Shown: positions 5,855-14,171 of the stretch, piece after piece | How positions within the stretch are numbered: the first letter of the stretch is position 1 | Layout of the letters: each line of letters starts with the position of its first letter | DNA from: Candidatus Latescibacterota bacterium | GTDB taxonomy: Bacteria > Latescibacterota > MVCY01 | Direction of reading: 5' to 3' | Assembly: GCA_030669445.1 (NCBI GenBank) | Contig: DAOVDP010000013.1 | Span: forward strand, 1 to 14,866 | DNA length: 14,866 bases | Position numbers and translations under genes: made by a program | The notes under the pieces: generated by a model | Told to the model about the DNA's origin: nothing | Database searches by the model: none | Seen by the model: only the letters and a program-made list of their open reading frames with translations

Positions 5855-7345
5855 CTACCTTGTTATCTCCCTTTCGGGACGACCGGCTAACATCCACTCT
5901 GTATGAAATTCTCTTATCTTCCCCTCATCAGTGGCCATGATTCCAGGATCTTCTGCACCTCTTGTCTTAAAGTAGCCATGAGCGCCAAAGTAGTCTCTCT
6001 GCAACGCCGCCACCTGGGCAGAAACCATTAAAGGAGTCACCAGTTGAAGGATATAGTCATAGGCACTGTCCATAGCCAGAGCAGGCACTCCTGCACTGTG
6101 AGCTATATGAATAAAACGCACCAAGTTATTTATATTTTCCTTGACAGTCTTGGCGAACCTGGGAGCAGCCAACAGATTCGGTATCTGGGGATTCTCTTCG
6201 TAGGCCCGGGTGATTTCATCTAAGAACTGGGCCCTGATTATGCAGCCACCTCGCCACCCTCGGGTGATATTCCCCATATTGAGGTTGAAGCCATAGTGTT
6301 CTGAGGCCGCTTTCAATAAACTCAAACCCTGGGCATAAGAGGCAATTTTAGCCACATATAAGGCGTCGTGAGCGATCTGGACAAGATCGGCCCTCTCCGT
6401 TTTCTCCCTTGCTTTCCCAAGATTCAAATCTTCGCTCATCTTTAACCGCAACTCTTTATCTTGAGACATCTCCCGAGAGAAAACAGCCGCCGCAATGGTG
6501 GGAACAGGGACTAATAACTCTAAGGCGCTTTGTACCGTCCAGGTTCCCGTTCCCTTCATTCTGGTGATATCGGCGGTTCTGTCTACCAGGTATTCATCTG
6601 TCTGCTTATCTTTTTCCCGCATACCATCCGCTGTAATCTCAATGAGATAAGAACGAAGCACATCATTCTGTCCGTTCCATTTAGTCATAATGTCGGCGAT
6701 CTGTTCCGAATTCATATTAGAAGCATTTTTGAGGGTCCAAACGGTTTCGCCGATCAGTTGCATATCGCCGTATTCAATCCCATTATGGGTCATTTTTACG
6801 AAATGTCCAGCGCCGTGGGGACCGATATAAGAAACACAAGGAACCCCATCTCCGGCTTGGGCAGCAATATCTTCAAACAGTTTCTCCACCAGTTTGTAGG
6901 CCTCTAACTGTCCCCCGGGCATAATTGCTGGCCCCTTCAGTGCCCCCTCTTCTCCTCCGGAAACGCCTGTGCCAATGTACAGAAACCCTTTTTCAGAAAG
7001 CTCAGTATTTCGCCTCATCGTATCTTTAAAATAGGAATTTCCACCATCAATTATCAAATCGCCTTTGTCTAACAAGGGGAGGAGCTTTTCAATAAAGGCA
7101 TCCACCGGAGCCCCTTCTTTCACCATAAGCATTATCTTCTTAGGTCGCTTCAATACACTGACTAAATCTTCCATGCTATAAGTGGGAAAGATATTTTTCT
7201 TCTTAGCTGGCCCTTCTGCAAAGGCCTGGGTCTTGGAAGCTGTCCTGTTAAAAACAGCCACGCAGTAACCCTTGCTTTCCATGTTCAGGGCTAAACTCCT
7301 CCCCATAACTTCCATCCCAATAAGCCCTATATCTGCTTTCTCCAT
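5855..7345 (-). CDS. gnd: 6-phosphogluconate dehydrogenase, decarboxylating (long form)
   Basis: This cytoplasmic enzyme converts 6-phosphogluconate with NADP+ to ribulose-5-phosphate, CO2 and NADPH. The N-terminal Rossmann domain has GLIGMEVMG (7-15) and NRT (33-35); the latter is the usual NADP-preferring signature. Substrate and catalytic residues are conserved: VSGGEEGA (S129, G130, G131), and HFVKMTHNGIEYGDMQ with K184, H187, N188 and E191. The helical domain includes KGTGTWT, and the tail FHTEW is present. Length is 496 residues against about 470-480 for typical long forms. The excess is mostly a stretch of about 16 residues between YFKTR and FHTEW that is absent from the E. coli enzyme as I remember it, near the residues of the partner subunit's active site. 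GAGGGG lies shortly before the ATG. It is 33 nt from the SDR gene upstream. NADP dependence is inference from NRT. Confidence 0.95.
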   Translation of the reverse strand: MEKADIGLIGMEVMGRSLALNMESKGYCVAVFNRTASKTQAFAEGPAKKKNIFPTYSMEDLVSVLKRPKKIMLMVKEGAPVDAFIEKLLPLLDKGDLIIDGGNSYFKDTMRRNTELSEKGFLYIGTGVSGGEEGALKGPAIMPGGQLEAYKLVEKLFEDIAAQAGDGVPCVSYIGPHGAGHFVKMTHNGIEYGDMQLIGETVWTLKNASNMNSEQIADIMTKWNGQNDVLRSYLIEITADGMREKDKQTDEYLVDRTADITRMKGTGTWTVQSALELLVPVPTIAAAVFSREMSQDKELRLKMSEDLNLGKAREKTERADLVQIAHDALYVAKIASYAQGLSLLKAASEHYGFNLNMGNITRGWRGGCIIRAQFLDEITRAYEENPQIPNLLAAPRFAKTVKENINNLVRFIHIAHSAGVPALAMDSAYDYILQLVTPLMVSAQVAALQRDYFGAHGYFKTRGAEDPGIMATDEGKIREFHTEWMLAGRPEREITR

Positions 7346-7378
7346 ATCTTACCCCTCAGTCGTTCTTCCAAAGTCTGC

Positions 7379-8197
7379 TTACACTCCCGAAAATGCATTA
7401 AATCCCCCGTCAATGGGGATGACTGTTCCCGTGACAAACCGGCTGGCATCGGCGGCAAGCCAAACACAAGCACCGATAAGCTCTTCCGGATCGCCAAACC
7501 TTCCCAGGGGAGTATGGGCAATGATCGTCTCCCCCCTGGTGGTTAATTTTTCGTTCTCATCCAAAAGAAGATACCGGTTTTGCTCGGTGAGGAAAAATCC
7601 CGGAGCAATGGCATTTACTCTTATCTTCTTGTTATATTCCTGGGCGAAATGGACAGCCAGCCACTGAGTGAAGTTGCTCACCGCTGCTTTGGCGGCCGAA
7701 TATCCCGGTATTCTGGTCAGGGGGCGGAAGGCGTTCATAGAAGATATGTTAATGATCGAACCGCCTTCTTCGTTCTTCACCATAGTTTCTCCAAACACCT
7801 GAGAGGGAAAGATAGCCCCCCCGAAGAGATTCAGCGCTATAACCTTTTCTAATCCCTCAACAGGCAAGTCAAAGAAGTTCATCTCATCAGAGGTTGTCGC
7901 CCCTTTAGTATTTCCGCCGGCAGCATTGAGCAGTATGTCCACCTGGCCAAAATCCTTCATCACCTGGTCGTGGCAGAGTTCTATCTGTTCGGGGTCCAGC
8001 ACATCTATGTGATAACCTTTAGCTTCTATCCGCTCGTTCAAGAGTCTCTCCACCACCTCCCCAGTGTCTTTGATATCGCAGACGGCGATCTGAGCACCTG
8101 CCTTCCCCAACCCTTTGGCGATCACCGAACCTAACACGCCTGCTCCACCGATAACCACCGCTTTTTTTCCGTTAAGGGCAAACATGTCCAAACTCAT
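7379..8197 (-). CDS. SDR oxidoreductase, probable D-mannonate oxidoreductase / fructuronate reductase type
   Basis: The 272-residue short-chain dehydrogenase/reductase has the cofactor motif GGAGVLG (17-23), an acidic residue after strand 2 (CDIKD, D41) that favours NAD(H), NAAG (91-94), N123, S153 and the catalytic YSAAK (Y166, K170). The C-terminal part FFLTEQNR, HTPLGRFGDPEELIG, FVTGTVIPIDGGFNAFSGV matches the pattern I associate with SDR-type mannonate oxidoreductases, which reduce fructuronate to mannonate in hexuronate breakdown. A gluconate 5-dehydrogenase or another polyol enzyme remains possible. GAGGAGA lies 5 nt before the ATG. It is the first inserted gene after rpsS, only 45 nt downstream of it, with no terminator between. 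The following gnd supports a sugar-acid role. Confidence 0.82.
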   Translation of the reverse strand: MSLDMFALNGKKAVVIGGAGVLGSVIAKGLGKAGAQIAVCDIKDTGEVVERLLNERIEAKGYHIDVLDPEQIELCHDQVMKDFGQVDILLNAAGGNTKGATTSDEMNFFDLPVEGLEKVIALNLFGGAIFPSQVFGETMVKNEEGGSIINISSMNAFRPLTRIPGYSAAKAAVSNFTQWLAVHFAQEYNKKIRVNAIAPGFFLTEQNRYLLLDENEKLTTRGETIIAHTPLGRFGDPEELIGACVWLAADASRFVTGTVIPIDGGFNAFSGV

Positions 8198-8242
8198 TTA
8201 AGTCTCCTCACACAAGCTCATCCAACGCTTTGAAGGATCAGG

Positions 8243-8536
8243 TCATCTCTTCTTGCTTGCCGCTGTCCGGTCGGCCATTCTGCCTCCGTGACTACGAAAG
8301 GTGCGGGTGGGGGAGAACTCGCCCAATTTATGGCCTACCATATTCTCAGTGATATAGACGGGAATGAACTTATTCCCATTATGCACCGCCAGAGTGTATC
8401 CTACGAATTCCGGCGAAATTGTCGAACGCCTGGCCCAAGTTTTGATAACCTTCTTCTCACCCGTCTCACTTGATTTGCGAATCTTCTTAAGAAGCTTGGG
8501 GTCGATATAAGGACCCTTCTTAATAGAGCGTGCCAT
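8243..8536 (-). CDS. rpsS: 30S ribosomal protein S19
   Basis: S19 is a small-subunit head protein that binds 16S rRNA with S13 and contacts the A-site finger. The 97-residue product begins [19 protein letters not shown] and has the conserved [40 protein letters not shown] and a basic tail. It is full length with GAGG upstream, and follows rplB by 3 nt. The next gene is not rplV but an SDR oxidoreductase, so this is the last ribosomal gene before the 7-kb interruption. The coding sequence itself shows no damage. Confidence 0.97.
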   Translation of the reverse strand: MARSIKKGPYIDPKLLKKIRKSSETGEKKVIKTWARRSTISPEFVGYTLAVHNGNKFIPVYITENMVGHKLGEFSPTRTFRSHGGRMADRTAASKKR

Positions 8537-8539
8537 CTG

Positions 8540-9367
8540 TTATTGTCCTCTTCTCTGAACTATCAGTTTATCGGATGATTTCCCTTTCTTTCTCGTCTTA
8601 TACCCCTTGGTGGGTTTACCCCAGGGAGTGCATGGATGCCGGCCACCAGAGGTTTTGCCCTCTCCCCCTCCCATAGGATGATCAACGGGGTTCATTGCCA
8701 CACCTCTGGTCTTTGGCCTCTTCCCTAACCATCTAGTTCTGCCCGCTTTGCCTAATTGAACATTCCCATGTTCTGCATTACCAACCTGCCCCACAGTGGC
8801 ATAGCAATCCGAACTTACTGCCCGCACTTCCCCAGAGGGCAATCTCACCTGGGCATAGTTCCCCTCTTTCGCCATCAGCCGTACCGATGTACCTGCTCCT
8901 CGGGCCAATTGTGCCCCCTTGCCCGGAATCAGCTCAACACAGTGAATCACTGTGCCCAGGGGGATTCTCCTTAAGGGCAAAGCATTGCCTATCTTAGCTT
9001 CAACGTCTTCTCCTGAGATAACCGTATAATTAGCCTTCAATCCTATGGGGGCAGCAATATACCTCTTTTCTCCGTCGGCATAGACCAACAGAGCCACCCA
9101 AGCCGATCGATTTGGGTCGTATTCAATAGAACGTACCCGGGCAGGAATTCCTCTCTTGTCCCTCTTGAAATCCACAATCCGCAGTAGGCGCTTATGCCCT
9201 CCCCCTCTGTGCCTCAAAGTAATTCTACCTAAGTTATTTCTTCCTCCCGATTTTTTCACTGGCACCAGTAACGACTTCTCGGGCTCAGTCCCTGTCAGTT
9301 CTTTAAACGACAGACTTGTCTTAAATCTAAGTCCGGGAGTGATTGGTTTGTATTTCTTAATTGGCAC
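8540..9367 (-). CDS. rplB: 50S ribosomal protein L2
   Basis: L2 is a 23S rRNA-binding protein needed for subunit joining and peptidyl transferase activity. The 275-residue product begins [20 protein letters not shown] (GTG start at 9367, with GAGGAGGT overlapping the end of rplW). It has [40 protein letters not shown] and the C-terminal [21 protein letters not shown]. coli and Bacillus have HPHGGGEG here; the second His is Met in this protein, a variant I recall also from Bacteroidetes. Length is normal. It follows rplW by 5 nt and precedes rpsS by 3 nt. Confidence 0.97.
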   Translation of the reverse strand: MPIKKYKPITPGLRFKTSLSFKELTGTEPEKSLLVPVKKSGGRNNLGRITLRHRGGGHKRLLRIVDFKRDKRGIPARVRSIEYDPNRSAWVALLVYADGEKRYIAAPIGLKANYTVISGEDVEAKIGNALPLRRIPLGTVIHCVELIPGKGAQLARGAGTSVRLMAKEGNYAQVRLPSGEVRAVSSDCYATVGQVGNAEHGNVQLGKAGRTRWLGKRPKTRGVAMNPVDHPMGGGEGKTSGGRHPCTPWGKPTKGYKTRKKGKSSDKLIVQRRGQ

Positions 9368-9372
9368 TCTTA

Positions 9373-9663
9373 CTATACCTCCTCGAATAATTCTATACTG
9401 TCTCCCTGTTTAAGGGTGACTATAGCCTTCTTTCGATCCGGTCTTCTTCCCTCAAATCTCCCAAATCGTCTGGGTTTCCCATGGATGCAAATAGTCCGTA
9501 CCTGGGTAACACCTACACCAAAGATCTCCTCTATTGCTTTCCCTATTTCAATCTTATTAGCGTTCTTGGCTACTTCGAAGACATATTTGTTCTGTAAGTC
9601 CCTTAATTTCATTGCCTTTTCTGTAACCACTGGACGGATTATGAGTTTTCTGGCCTCGTTCAT
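9373..9663 (-). CDS. rplW: 50S ribosomal protein L23
   Basis: L23 sits at the exit of the nascent peptide tunnel and is a docking site for trigger factor and SRP. The 96-residue product has the conserved [20 protein letters not shown] start, [40 protein letters not shown], and ends in an acidic tail. Its ATG overlaps the rplD stop by 4 nt (ATGA), which indicates translational coupling. The following rplB Shine-Dalgarno lies within its last codons. Confidence 0.96.
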   Translation of the reverse strand: MNEARKLIIRPVVTEKAMKLRDLQNKYVFEVAKNANKIEIGKAIEEIFGVGVTQVRTICIHGKPRRFGRFEGRRPDRKKAIVTLKQGDSIELFEEV

Positions 9664-10295
9664 TCTAACAGTACCCCCGTGATTTCTTCCAGTCCGCTCT
9701 TAGTCAAAAGCAAGATCTTCGAGTCCAGCAAGTCATAAGCACAAACATTCTTAGCTAACTTCAATCTAAGGTAAGGAAGGTTGCGGCAGGACTTAATGAT
9801 TTCAGCAGATTTGCTCCCAGTTAAGAATAGCACCTTCTGGCCGTCTTCAATTCCCACCACCCTGAGTAACTGGGCGATTTTCTTGGTCTTTGGTTCAGGA
9901 AGTGAGGGATCTTCAATCACAATTATCTGTCCCTGCTTTACCTTTAAAGAGAGAGCGGACCTTAGGGCCAATCGCCTGAGTTTCTTGGTGACCTTTAGAT
10001 GATAAGGATGAGGATGGGGACCAAAGGCCACACCGCCTCCCACCCAGATCGGGGATGCAACTGTCCCTACTCTGGCTCTTCCAGTTCCTTTCTGCCGCCA
10101 GGGCTTACGGCCACTGGCTTTCACATCAGACCGCCCTTTCGTAGAAGCAGTACCCTGCCTGCGATTGGTCGAATATCCTTTCACTGCCATCCAGAGGGCA
10201 TGCGGGTGAGGTTGGATACCGAATATTTGTCCAGGTAACTGCACCCTCCCCGCTTCTTGTCCTTCCGGGGTGAAGATCTTGATTGCTGTATTCAT
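9660..10295 (-). CDS. rplD: 50S ribosomal protein L4
   Basis: L4 lines the polypeptide exit tunnel and in many bacteria also represses its own S10 operon. The product begins [20 protein letters not shown] and has the tunnel loop [20 protein letters not shown] followed by [15 protein letters not shown], and the globular end [20 protein letters not shown]. The ATG at 10295 gives 211 residues and has GGGGA close upstream. The in-frame ATG at 10307, which abuts the rplC stop, would add MGKS and could be used by coupled ribosomes. I see no L4-binding leader in the 47-nt spacer before rpsJ, so E. coli-type autoregulation is not supported. The end overlaps rplW by 4 nt. Confidence 0.95.
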   Translation of the reverse strand: MNTAIKIFTPEGQEAGRVQLPGQIFGIQPHPHALWMAVKGYSTNRRQGTASTKGRSDVKASGRKPWRQKGTGRARVGTVASPIWVGGGVAFGPHPHPYHLKVTKKLRRLALRSALSLKVKQGQIIVIEDPSLPEPKTKKIAQLLRVVGIEDGQKVLFLTGSKSAEIIKSCRNLPYLRLKLAKNVCAYDLLDSKILLLTKSGLEEITGVLLE

Positions 10296-10307
10296 ACTCT
10301 TCCCCAT

Positions 10308-10931
10308 TTAGGTACTGCGTCTCAGGAAAATAATTCCATTCCTCGGTCCTGGTACGGCACCCTTAACTACTACTAAATTCCTTTCTGAGTCAACTTCAAG
10401 CACTTCTAAGTTTTTCACGGTCACATTTTCAGCACCCATCCTGCCGGCCATCCGCTGTCCTTTCCACACCCGTGATGGTGAAGCGGCGGCCCCAATAGAG
10501 CCAGGTGCTCGGTGCCGATCTGACTGGCCGTGGGTCTTGGGTCCACCGGCAAAACCCCATCTTTTGATGCTTCCAGCAAACCCTCTGCCTTTGGACACCC
10601 CTTGAACGTTCACCTTCTCTCCCACCTTAAAGATCTCTGCATTGATCCAATCTCCAGGTTTGAATTGCTCTTTCCCATCAGTGTGAAATTCTTTCAACAC
10701 TCTCATTGGCGGAACCTTAGCTTTCTCGAAGATAGCTCGCAAGGGACGAGCAGCATTTTTAGGTTTAATCTCACCAAAACCAAGCTGCACAGCATCATAG
10801 CCATGCTTCTCTTTTTTCCTGATTCCCACTACAGGACAGGGACCAGCCTGAATTACGGTGGCTGCCACCGAATCCCCATTATCCTTAAATGTCTGTGTCA
10901 CACCTACTTTTCTGCCAATTATTCCGTTCAT
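10308..10931 (-). CDS. rplC: 50S ribosomal protein L3
   Basis: L3 is one of the first proteins to assemble on 23S rRNA and reaches the peptidyl transferase centre. The 207-residue product starts MNGIIGRKVGVTQTFKDNGD and contains VNVQGVSKGRGFAGSIKRWG, GGPKTHGQSDRHRAPGSIGA and RVWKGQRMAGRMGAENVTV, the hallmarks of bacterial L3. The start at 10931 lies 1 nt after the rpsJ stop with AAGG upstream. The longer frame from 10952 (adding MWRLRYK) would overlap rpsJ and lacks family support. Confidence 0.97.
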   Translation of the reverse strand: MNGIIGRKVGVTQTFKDNGDSVAATVIQAGPCPVVGIRKKEKHGYDAVQLGFGEIKPKNAARPLRAIFEKAKVPPMRVLKEFHTDGKEQFKPGDWINAEIFKVGEKVNVQGVSKGRGFAGSIKRWGFAGGPKTHGQSDRHRAPGSIGAAASPSRVWKGQRMAGRMGAENVTVKNLEVLEVDSERNLVVVKGAVPGPRNGIIFLRRST

Positions 10932-10932
10932 C

Positions 10933-11241
10933 TTATACCTTAATCTCCACATCTACTCCCGTCGGCAGATCCAATTTCATCAATGCGTCTACAGTTTGGG
11001 GTGTTGAGTCGTAGATTTCGATCAATCTCTTATGGATTCTCATCTCGAACTGTTCACGAGATTTTTTGTCTATATTAGGAGAGCGAAGCACGGTGTAGAC
11101 TGTCCTTTTTGTGGGCAGAGGGATAGGACCCAACACCCTGGCTCCACTTCTTTTCACAGTTCGGATTATGTCATCGACCGAACGATCCAGCATTGCATGG
11201 TCGTAAGCTTTGAGTCTAATTCTGATTTTTTGAGTTGCCAC
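10933..11241 (-). CDS. rpsJ: 30S ribosomal protein S10 (also NusE)
   Basis: S10 is a small-subunit protein and, as NusE, a partner of NusB and NusG in antitermination. The 102-residue product begins [20 protein letters not shown] and has the conserved [40 protein letters not shown], and [12 protein letters not shown]. It starts with GTG at 11241 under a perfect AGGAGG 7 nt away. It follows fusA after 47 nt with no tuf gene between, so the str and S10 clusters are joined directly. Confidence 0.98.
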   Translation of the reverse strand: MATQKIRIRLKAYDHAMLDRSVDDIIRTVKRSGARVLGPIPLPTKRTVYTVLRSPNIDKKSREQFEMRIHKRLIEIYDSTPQTVDALMKLDLPTGVDVEIKV

Positions 11242-11248
11242 TTATCAA

Positions 11249-11254
11249 CCTCCT
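11249..11254 (-). promoter_or_regulatory. Ribosome binding site of rpsJ
   Basis: AGGAGG on the minus strand lies 7 nt before the GTG start of rpsJ. It confirms the GTG as the start of the first S10-operon gene. Confidence 0.85.
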
Positions 11255-11288
11255 GAAGAAAAGGTCATTTGCCCCGTAGGGTGCGAAG

Positions 11289-13379
11289 TTACCCACTGGG
11301 CGAGCCATGAAATTTAGTGATGATCTGGTCAGAGATTGACTGAGGGACCTCTTCGTATTTAGAAAACTGCATAGTATAAACAGCCCGCCCTTGAGTGAGA
11401 GATCTGAGTCGGGTGGCATAACCGAACATTTCGACAAGGGGAAGCACTGCAGTGATCACCTGAGCATCGGAACGGGGAAATATCCCCACGATGCGTCCCC
11501 GTCTTGAGTTGAGATCACCAACGACCTCCCCCATATAGTTCTCCGGGACAATGATTTCCACATCCATCACCGGTTCTAACAGGTAAGGATCAGCCTTCCT
11601 TGCCCCTTCTCTGAATGCAATAATTCCCGCCATCTTAAAGGCCACCTCAGAGGAGTCTACCTCATGGTAAGAACCATCATACAAAGTAACCTTAACATCC
11701 TCTATTGGATATCCTGCCAAGCCTCCGTTAATCAGCGCCTCCTTCACTCCTCCGGCTACAGCGCGGATGTATTCCCGAGGAATGACTCCTCTAACTATCT
11801 TATCCTCGAAGATGAAACCCGTCCCTGGTTCAGAGGGCTCCAATGCGAGCCATACATGTCCGTACTGTCCCCTTCCTCCCGACTGACGAATAAACTTGCC
11901 TTCACTGGTAACAGCTTTCCGGATTGATTCCTTATAGGCAACCTGAGGACTGCCCACATTGGCTTGAACGTTGAATTCGCGAGACATACGGTCAGTGATA
12001 ATCTCCAGGTGTAGTTCTCCCATGCCACCAATCAGAGTCTGCCCTGTTTCCTTGTTAAACGAGACATTGAAAGTGGGATCCTCCTCAGCAAGTTTCTGCA
12101 ACGCGTCTTCCAGCTGTTGCTGATCGGCTTTTGTCTTGGGCTCAATGGCAATATAGACCACCGGCTTGTCGAACTCCATTGATTCTAAGATAAGAGGATG
12201 GCTCTTCTCGCACAGTGTGTCACCTGTCTTCGTGCCCTTCAAACCCACAGCAGCAGCAATATCCCCGGCATAGAGCTCTTCTCTATTTTCCCTCTTATTG
12301 GCATGCATCTGAAGAATTCTGCTGATTCTTTCCTTCCGCTCGAGGGAAGGATTGTAAACATGAGACCCTGCTTTCAACACTCCTGAGTACACCCGCAAGA
12401 AGGTCAATCGTCCCACATAGGGATCGGTCATAACCTTAAAAGCAAGGACGGCCAGGGGGTCCCTGTCAGAAGGTTTTCTTTTCACCTGTTCTCCCGTCAG
12501 GGGGTGTTTCCCGATTATCTCTCCAACATCCAAAGGCGAGGGCAAATAGTTCACTACACCATCTAATAGCCGTTGGATTCCTTTATTTTTGGCAGCAGAG
12601 CCGCAGAACACCGGGAATACACTCACATTGAGCACTGCTTTGCGCAGAGCACTCCTGATCTGTGTTGGGGGGATCTCTTTGCCCTCAAGAAAACTCTCCA
12701 TAAGATGATCATCATAGTCAGACAGGGCTTCCAGCATCTGCTCTCGATACTGATCTACTTGAGGTTTCAGATCTTTAGGGATGGGATTCTCAGTAAAAAC
12801 TACTCCAAAGGTATCGTCTTGGTAGGTGACGGCCTTCATAGTAATAAGATCTATCAAACCCGTGAATATATCGCCAGAACCAATAGGCAACTGTACAGGC
12901 ACAAAATTCTCGCCTAATTTGTCTTTCAACATATCCAATGCATAGTAGAAGTTAGCTCCCACTCTGTCCATTTTGTTTATGAAGGCAAACCTGGGGATGT
13001 TATATCGATCTGCTTGCCGCCACACCGTCTCTGACTGTGGTTCCACTCCGCCAACGGCGCAGAAGATACCGATGGCCCCATCCAATACTCGCAGGGATCT
13101 CTCTACCTCGGCGGTGAAATCCACATGCCCAGGTGTGTCGATGATGTTTATCCGATAATCTCTCCAGAAACAGGTCGTTGCTGCCGAGGTGATGGTGATA
13201 CCCCGTTCTTTCTCCTGCTCCATCCAATCCATCGTTGCTGAACCCTCATCCACCTCCCCCATTCTGTGGAGCCTACCGGTGTAATAAAGGATCCTCTCGG
13301 TGGTTGTAGTTTTGCCTGCATCAATATGGGCAATGATTCCGATATTGCGGGTATTTTCCAGTGAATATTGTCTGGGCAT
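11289..13379 (-). CDS. fusA: Elongation factor G
   Basis: EF-G is the GTPase that drives translocation and, with RRF, ribosome recycling. The 696-residue product begins [20 protein letters not shown]. It has G1 AHIDAGKTT (about 17-25), the switch [11 protein letters not shown] (about 59-69), G3 DTPGHVDF (81-88) and G4 NKMD (135-138). Domains II to V follow, with domain [19 protein letters not shown] and a C-terminal [15 protein letters not shown]. Length agrees with the family (about 690-704). The frame stays open to a TTG at 13496, but the extra 39 residues would be translated from a palindromic repeat and have no EF-G counterpart, so the ATG at 13379 is chosen. Unusually for such a gene, no Shine-Dalgarno is visible before it; the repeat occupies much of the spacer after rpsG. 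Confidence 0.97.
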   Translation of the reverse strand: MPRQYSLENTRNIGIIAHIDAGKTTTTERILYYTGRLHRMGEVDEGSATMDWMEQEKERGITITSAATTCFWRDYRINIIDTPGHVDFTAEVERSLRVLDGAIGIFCAVGGVEPQSETVWRQADRYNIPRFAFINKMDRVGANFYYALDMLKDKLGENFVPVQLPIGSGDIFTGLIDLITMKAVTYQDDTFGVVFTENPIPKDLKPQVDQYREQMLEALSDYDDHLMESFLEGKEIPPTQIRSALRKAVLNVSVFPVFCGSAAKNKGIQRLLDGVVNYLPSPLDVGEIIGKHPLTGEQVKRKPSDRDPLAVLAFKVMTDPYVGRLTFLRVYSGVLKAGSHVYNPSLERKERISRILQMHANKRENREELYAGDIAAAVGLKGTKTGDTLCEKSHPLILESMEFDKPVVYIAIEPKTKADQQQLEDALQKLAEEDPTFNVSFNKETGQTLIGGMGELHLEIITDRMSREFNVQANVGSPQVAYKESIRKAVTSEGKFIRQSGGRGQYGHVWLALEPSEPGTGFIFEDKIVRGVIPREYIRAVAGGVKEALINGGLAGYPIEDVKVTLYDGSYHEVDSSEVAFKMAGIIAFREGARKADPYLLEPVMDVEIIVPENYMGEVVGDLNSRRGRIVGIFPRSDAQVITAVLPLVEMFGYATRLRSLTQGRAVYTMQFSKYEEVPQSISDQIITKFHGSPSG

Positions 13380-13489
13380 AATTTGTTGCAAAAGTTCGGT
13401 AAAGTATGTCTTTTTGTAGATTAAAGCAGGGGTGTGATTTCTCGCTACGCTCGAAATGACAACAGCGTTAGCTGAAATGTTACAAGTTG
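13380..13489. other. 110-bp spacer between rpsG and fusA
   Basis: This spacer contains the GATTTC/GAAATG palindromic repeat and no ORF that I would call. A clear ribosome binding site for fusA is missing. No terminator-like stem with T-run is present, so transcription should continue. Confidence 0.5.
13436..13460. repeat. Palindromic intergenic repeat, GATTTCTCGC-TAC-GCTCGAAATGAC type
   Basis: The left half GATTTCTCGC and the right half GCTCGAAATGAC form an imperfect palindrome around TAC: ATTTC pairs with GAAAT, then two mismatches, then GC with GC. On the minus strand it reads GTCATTTCGAGCGTAGCGAG followed by AAATC. This wording, often followed by AGG or CTC, is one I recall as a common dispersed repeat in genomes of uncultured bacteria. 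It lies in the rpsG-fusA spacer. Only one copy is seen in the window. Confidence 0.65.
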
Positions 13490-13960
13490 CTACCAACGAT
13501 AGTGCGCAAATGCCTTATTAGCCTCTGCCATTCTGTGGGTGTCATCCCGTTTTTTGATAGATGCACCCTCTCCCTTGGAAGCTGCAAGTAACTCCGCTGC
13601 CAAGCGTTCTGCCATAGTTTTCTCCGAACGGGACCTGGTGAAAGAGATTATCCACTTTATAGAAAGGGCAAGTTTGCGCTCCGATCTCACCTCCACCGGT
13701 ATCTGATAGGTCGCCCCCCCTACTCGACGGGGCTTAACCTCTACAACCGGCTTGACATTCTCTGCCGCCTTTTGGAAAACCTCTAAGCCGTTTTGTCCAG
13801 TATTTTCTTCCACTAAGTCTATTGCTCTGTAAAATATAGACTCGGCTACACTTTTCTTCCCTTGCCGCATCAGGTTGTTGACGAATTTCGTCACCAAAAC
13901 ACTGCCATATTTGGGATCGGGTAACAATTGCCGTTTCTCTGGCCTTCTTCTTCGCGGCAT
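13490..13960 (-). CDS. rpsG: 30S ribosomal protein S7
   Basis: S7 initiates assembly of the 16S rRNA 3' domain and contacts E-site tRNA. In E. coli it also represses the str operon. The 156-residue product begins [20 protein letters not shown] and has [60 protein letters not shown] and a C-terminal [19 protein letters not shown] lies 5 nt before the ATG. Both flanking spacers (211 nt and 110 nt) are much longer than others in this operon and contain repeats. Confidence 0.98.
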   Translation of the reverse strand: MPRRRRPEKRQLLPDPKYGSVLVTKFVNNLMRQGKKSVAESIFYRAIDLVEENTGQNGLEVFQKAAENVKPVVEVKPRRVGGATYQIPVEVRSERKLALSIKWIISFTRSRSEKTMAERLAAELLAASKGEGASIKKRDDTHRMAEANKAFAHYRW

Positions 13961-14171
13961 CTATTCCTCCTTCATATATCCTTTAATGAATCCCTTGGGT
14001 CAATATCAATCTGGTTTTGAGGAACAACAAATAGTTAGGATGAAATACTCAGCCACTAAGGCACCCCGATACGGTCATTCTTCCTACGGGGCAGGCAAAG
14101 ATACAAAAGAACCCAAATCACCTAATTGTTTAATCTTCCTGCCTTGCTGTCTTCGTGGCTAAATCCTTATA
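13961..14171. other. 211-bp spacer between rpsL and rpsG
   Basis: This is the longest gene-free stretch in the window. It carries the second CACGAAG/CACTAAG repeat (14049-14162) and the rpsG ribosome site. I see no promoter with both boxes convincing, no terminator and no small gene. Confidence 0.55.
14049..14162. repeat. Imperfect palindromic intergenic repeat, CACGAAG/CTAAG type (copy B)
   Basis: Arms are TCAGCCACTAAGGCAC at 14049-14064 and, read from the other strand of 14147-14162, TTAGCCACGAAGACAG (12 of 16 matches). The latter matches the left arm of copy A at 2569-2584 in 14 of 16 positions. The element spans 114 bp in the rpsL-rpsG spacer, against 71 bp for copy A. The interior differs between copies and holds CCCCG/CGGGG segments that may form an inner stem. 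Confidence 0.65.

Larger units (their letters stand above)
1236..8242 (-). other. Seven-gene insertion splitting the S10 operon between rpsS and rplV
   Basis: This block holds seven genes unrelated to translation, all on the same strand as the ribosomal genes. They run SDR oxidoreductase, gnd, PPi-type PFK, DUF5678-like, aspartyl protease, HAD and LarA-like. Both flanking ribosomal genes are complete and the operon order resumes exactly on the far side (rpsS before, rplV-rpsC-rplP after), which argues against a chimeric join. Spacers at the two edges are 45 nt (rpsS to SDR) and 38 nt (LarA-like to rplV). I see no terminator at either edge and no transposase, integrase or flanking duplication. 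The outer metabolic genes have strong Shine-Dalgarno sites, so the block is probably read through as part of the ribosomal operon. Confidence 0.9.

Noticed and set aside
11263..11280. Possible relation between the fusA-rpsJ spacer and repeat copy B
   Set aside because: They share GGTCATT and, in inverted orientation, the 11-mer CCTACGGGGCA (14083-14093 and the complement of 11270-11280), but the match is too short to claim a repeat family.
13380..13496. N-terminal extension of EF-G by 39 residues from a TTG
   Set aside because: The extension would be translated from a palindromic repeat and overlaps the rpsG stop. EF-G proteins start near the [15 protein letters not shown] segment.
13961..14048. 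A promoter before rpsG using TTGACC or TTGATA
   Set aside because: The -35-like boxes have either a 19-nt spacing or no acceptable -10, so the evidence is too weak.
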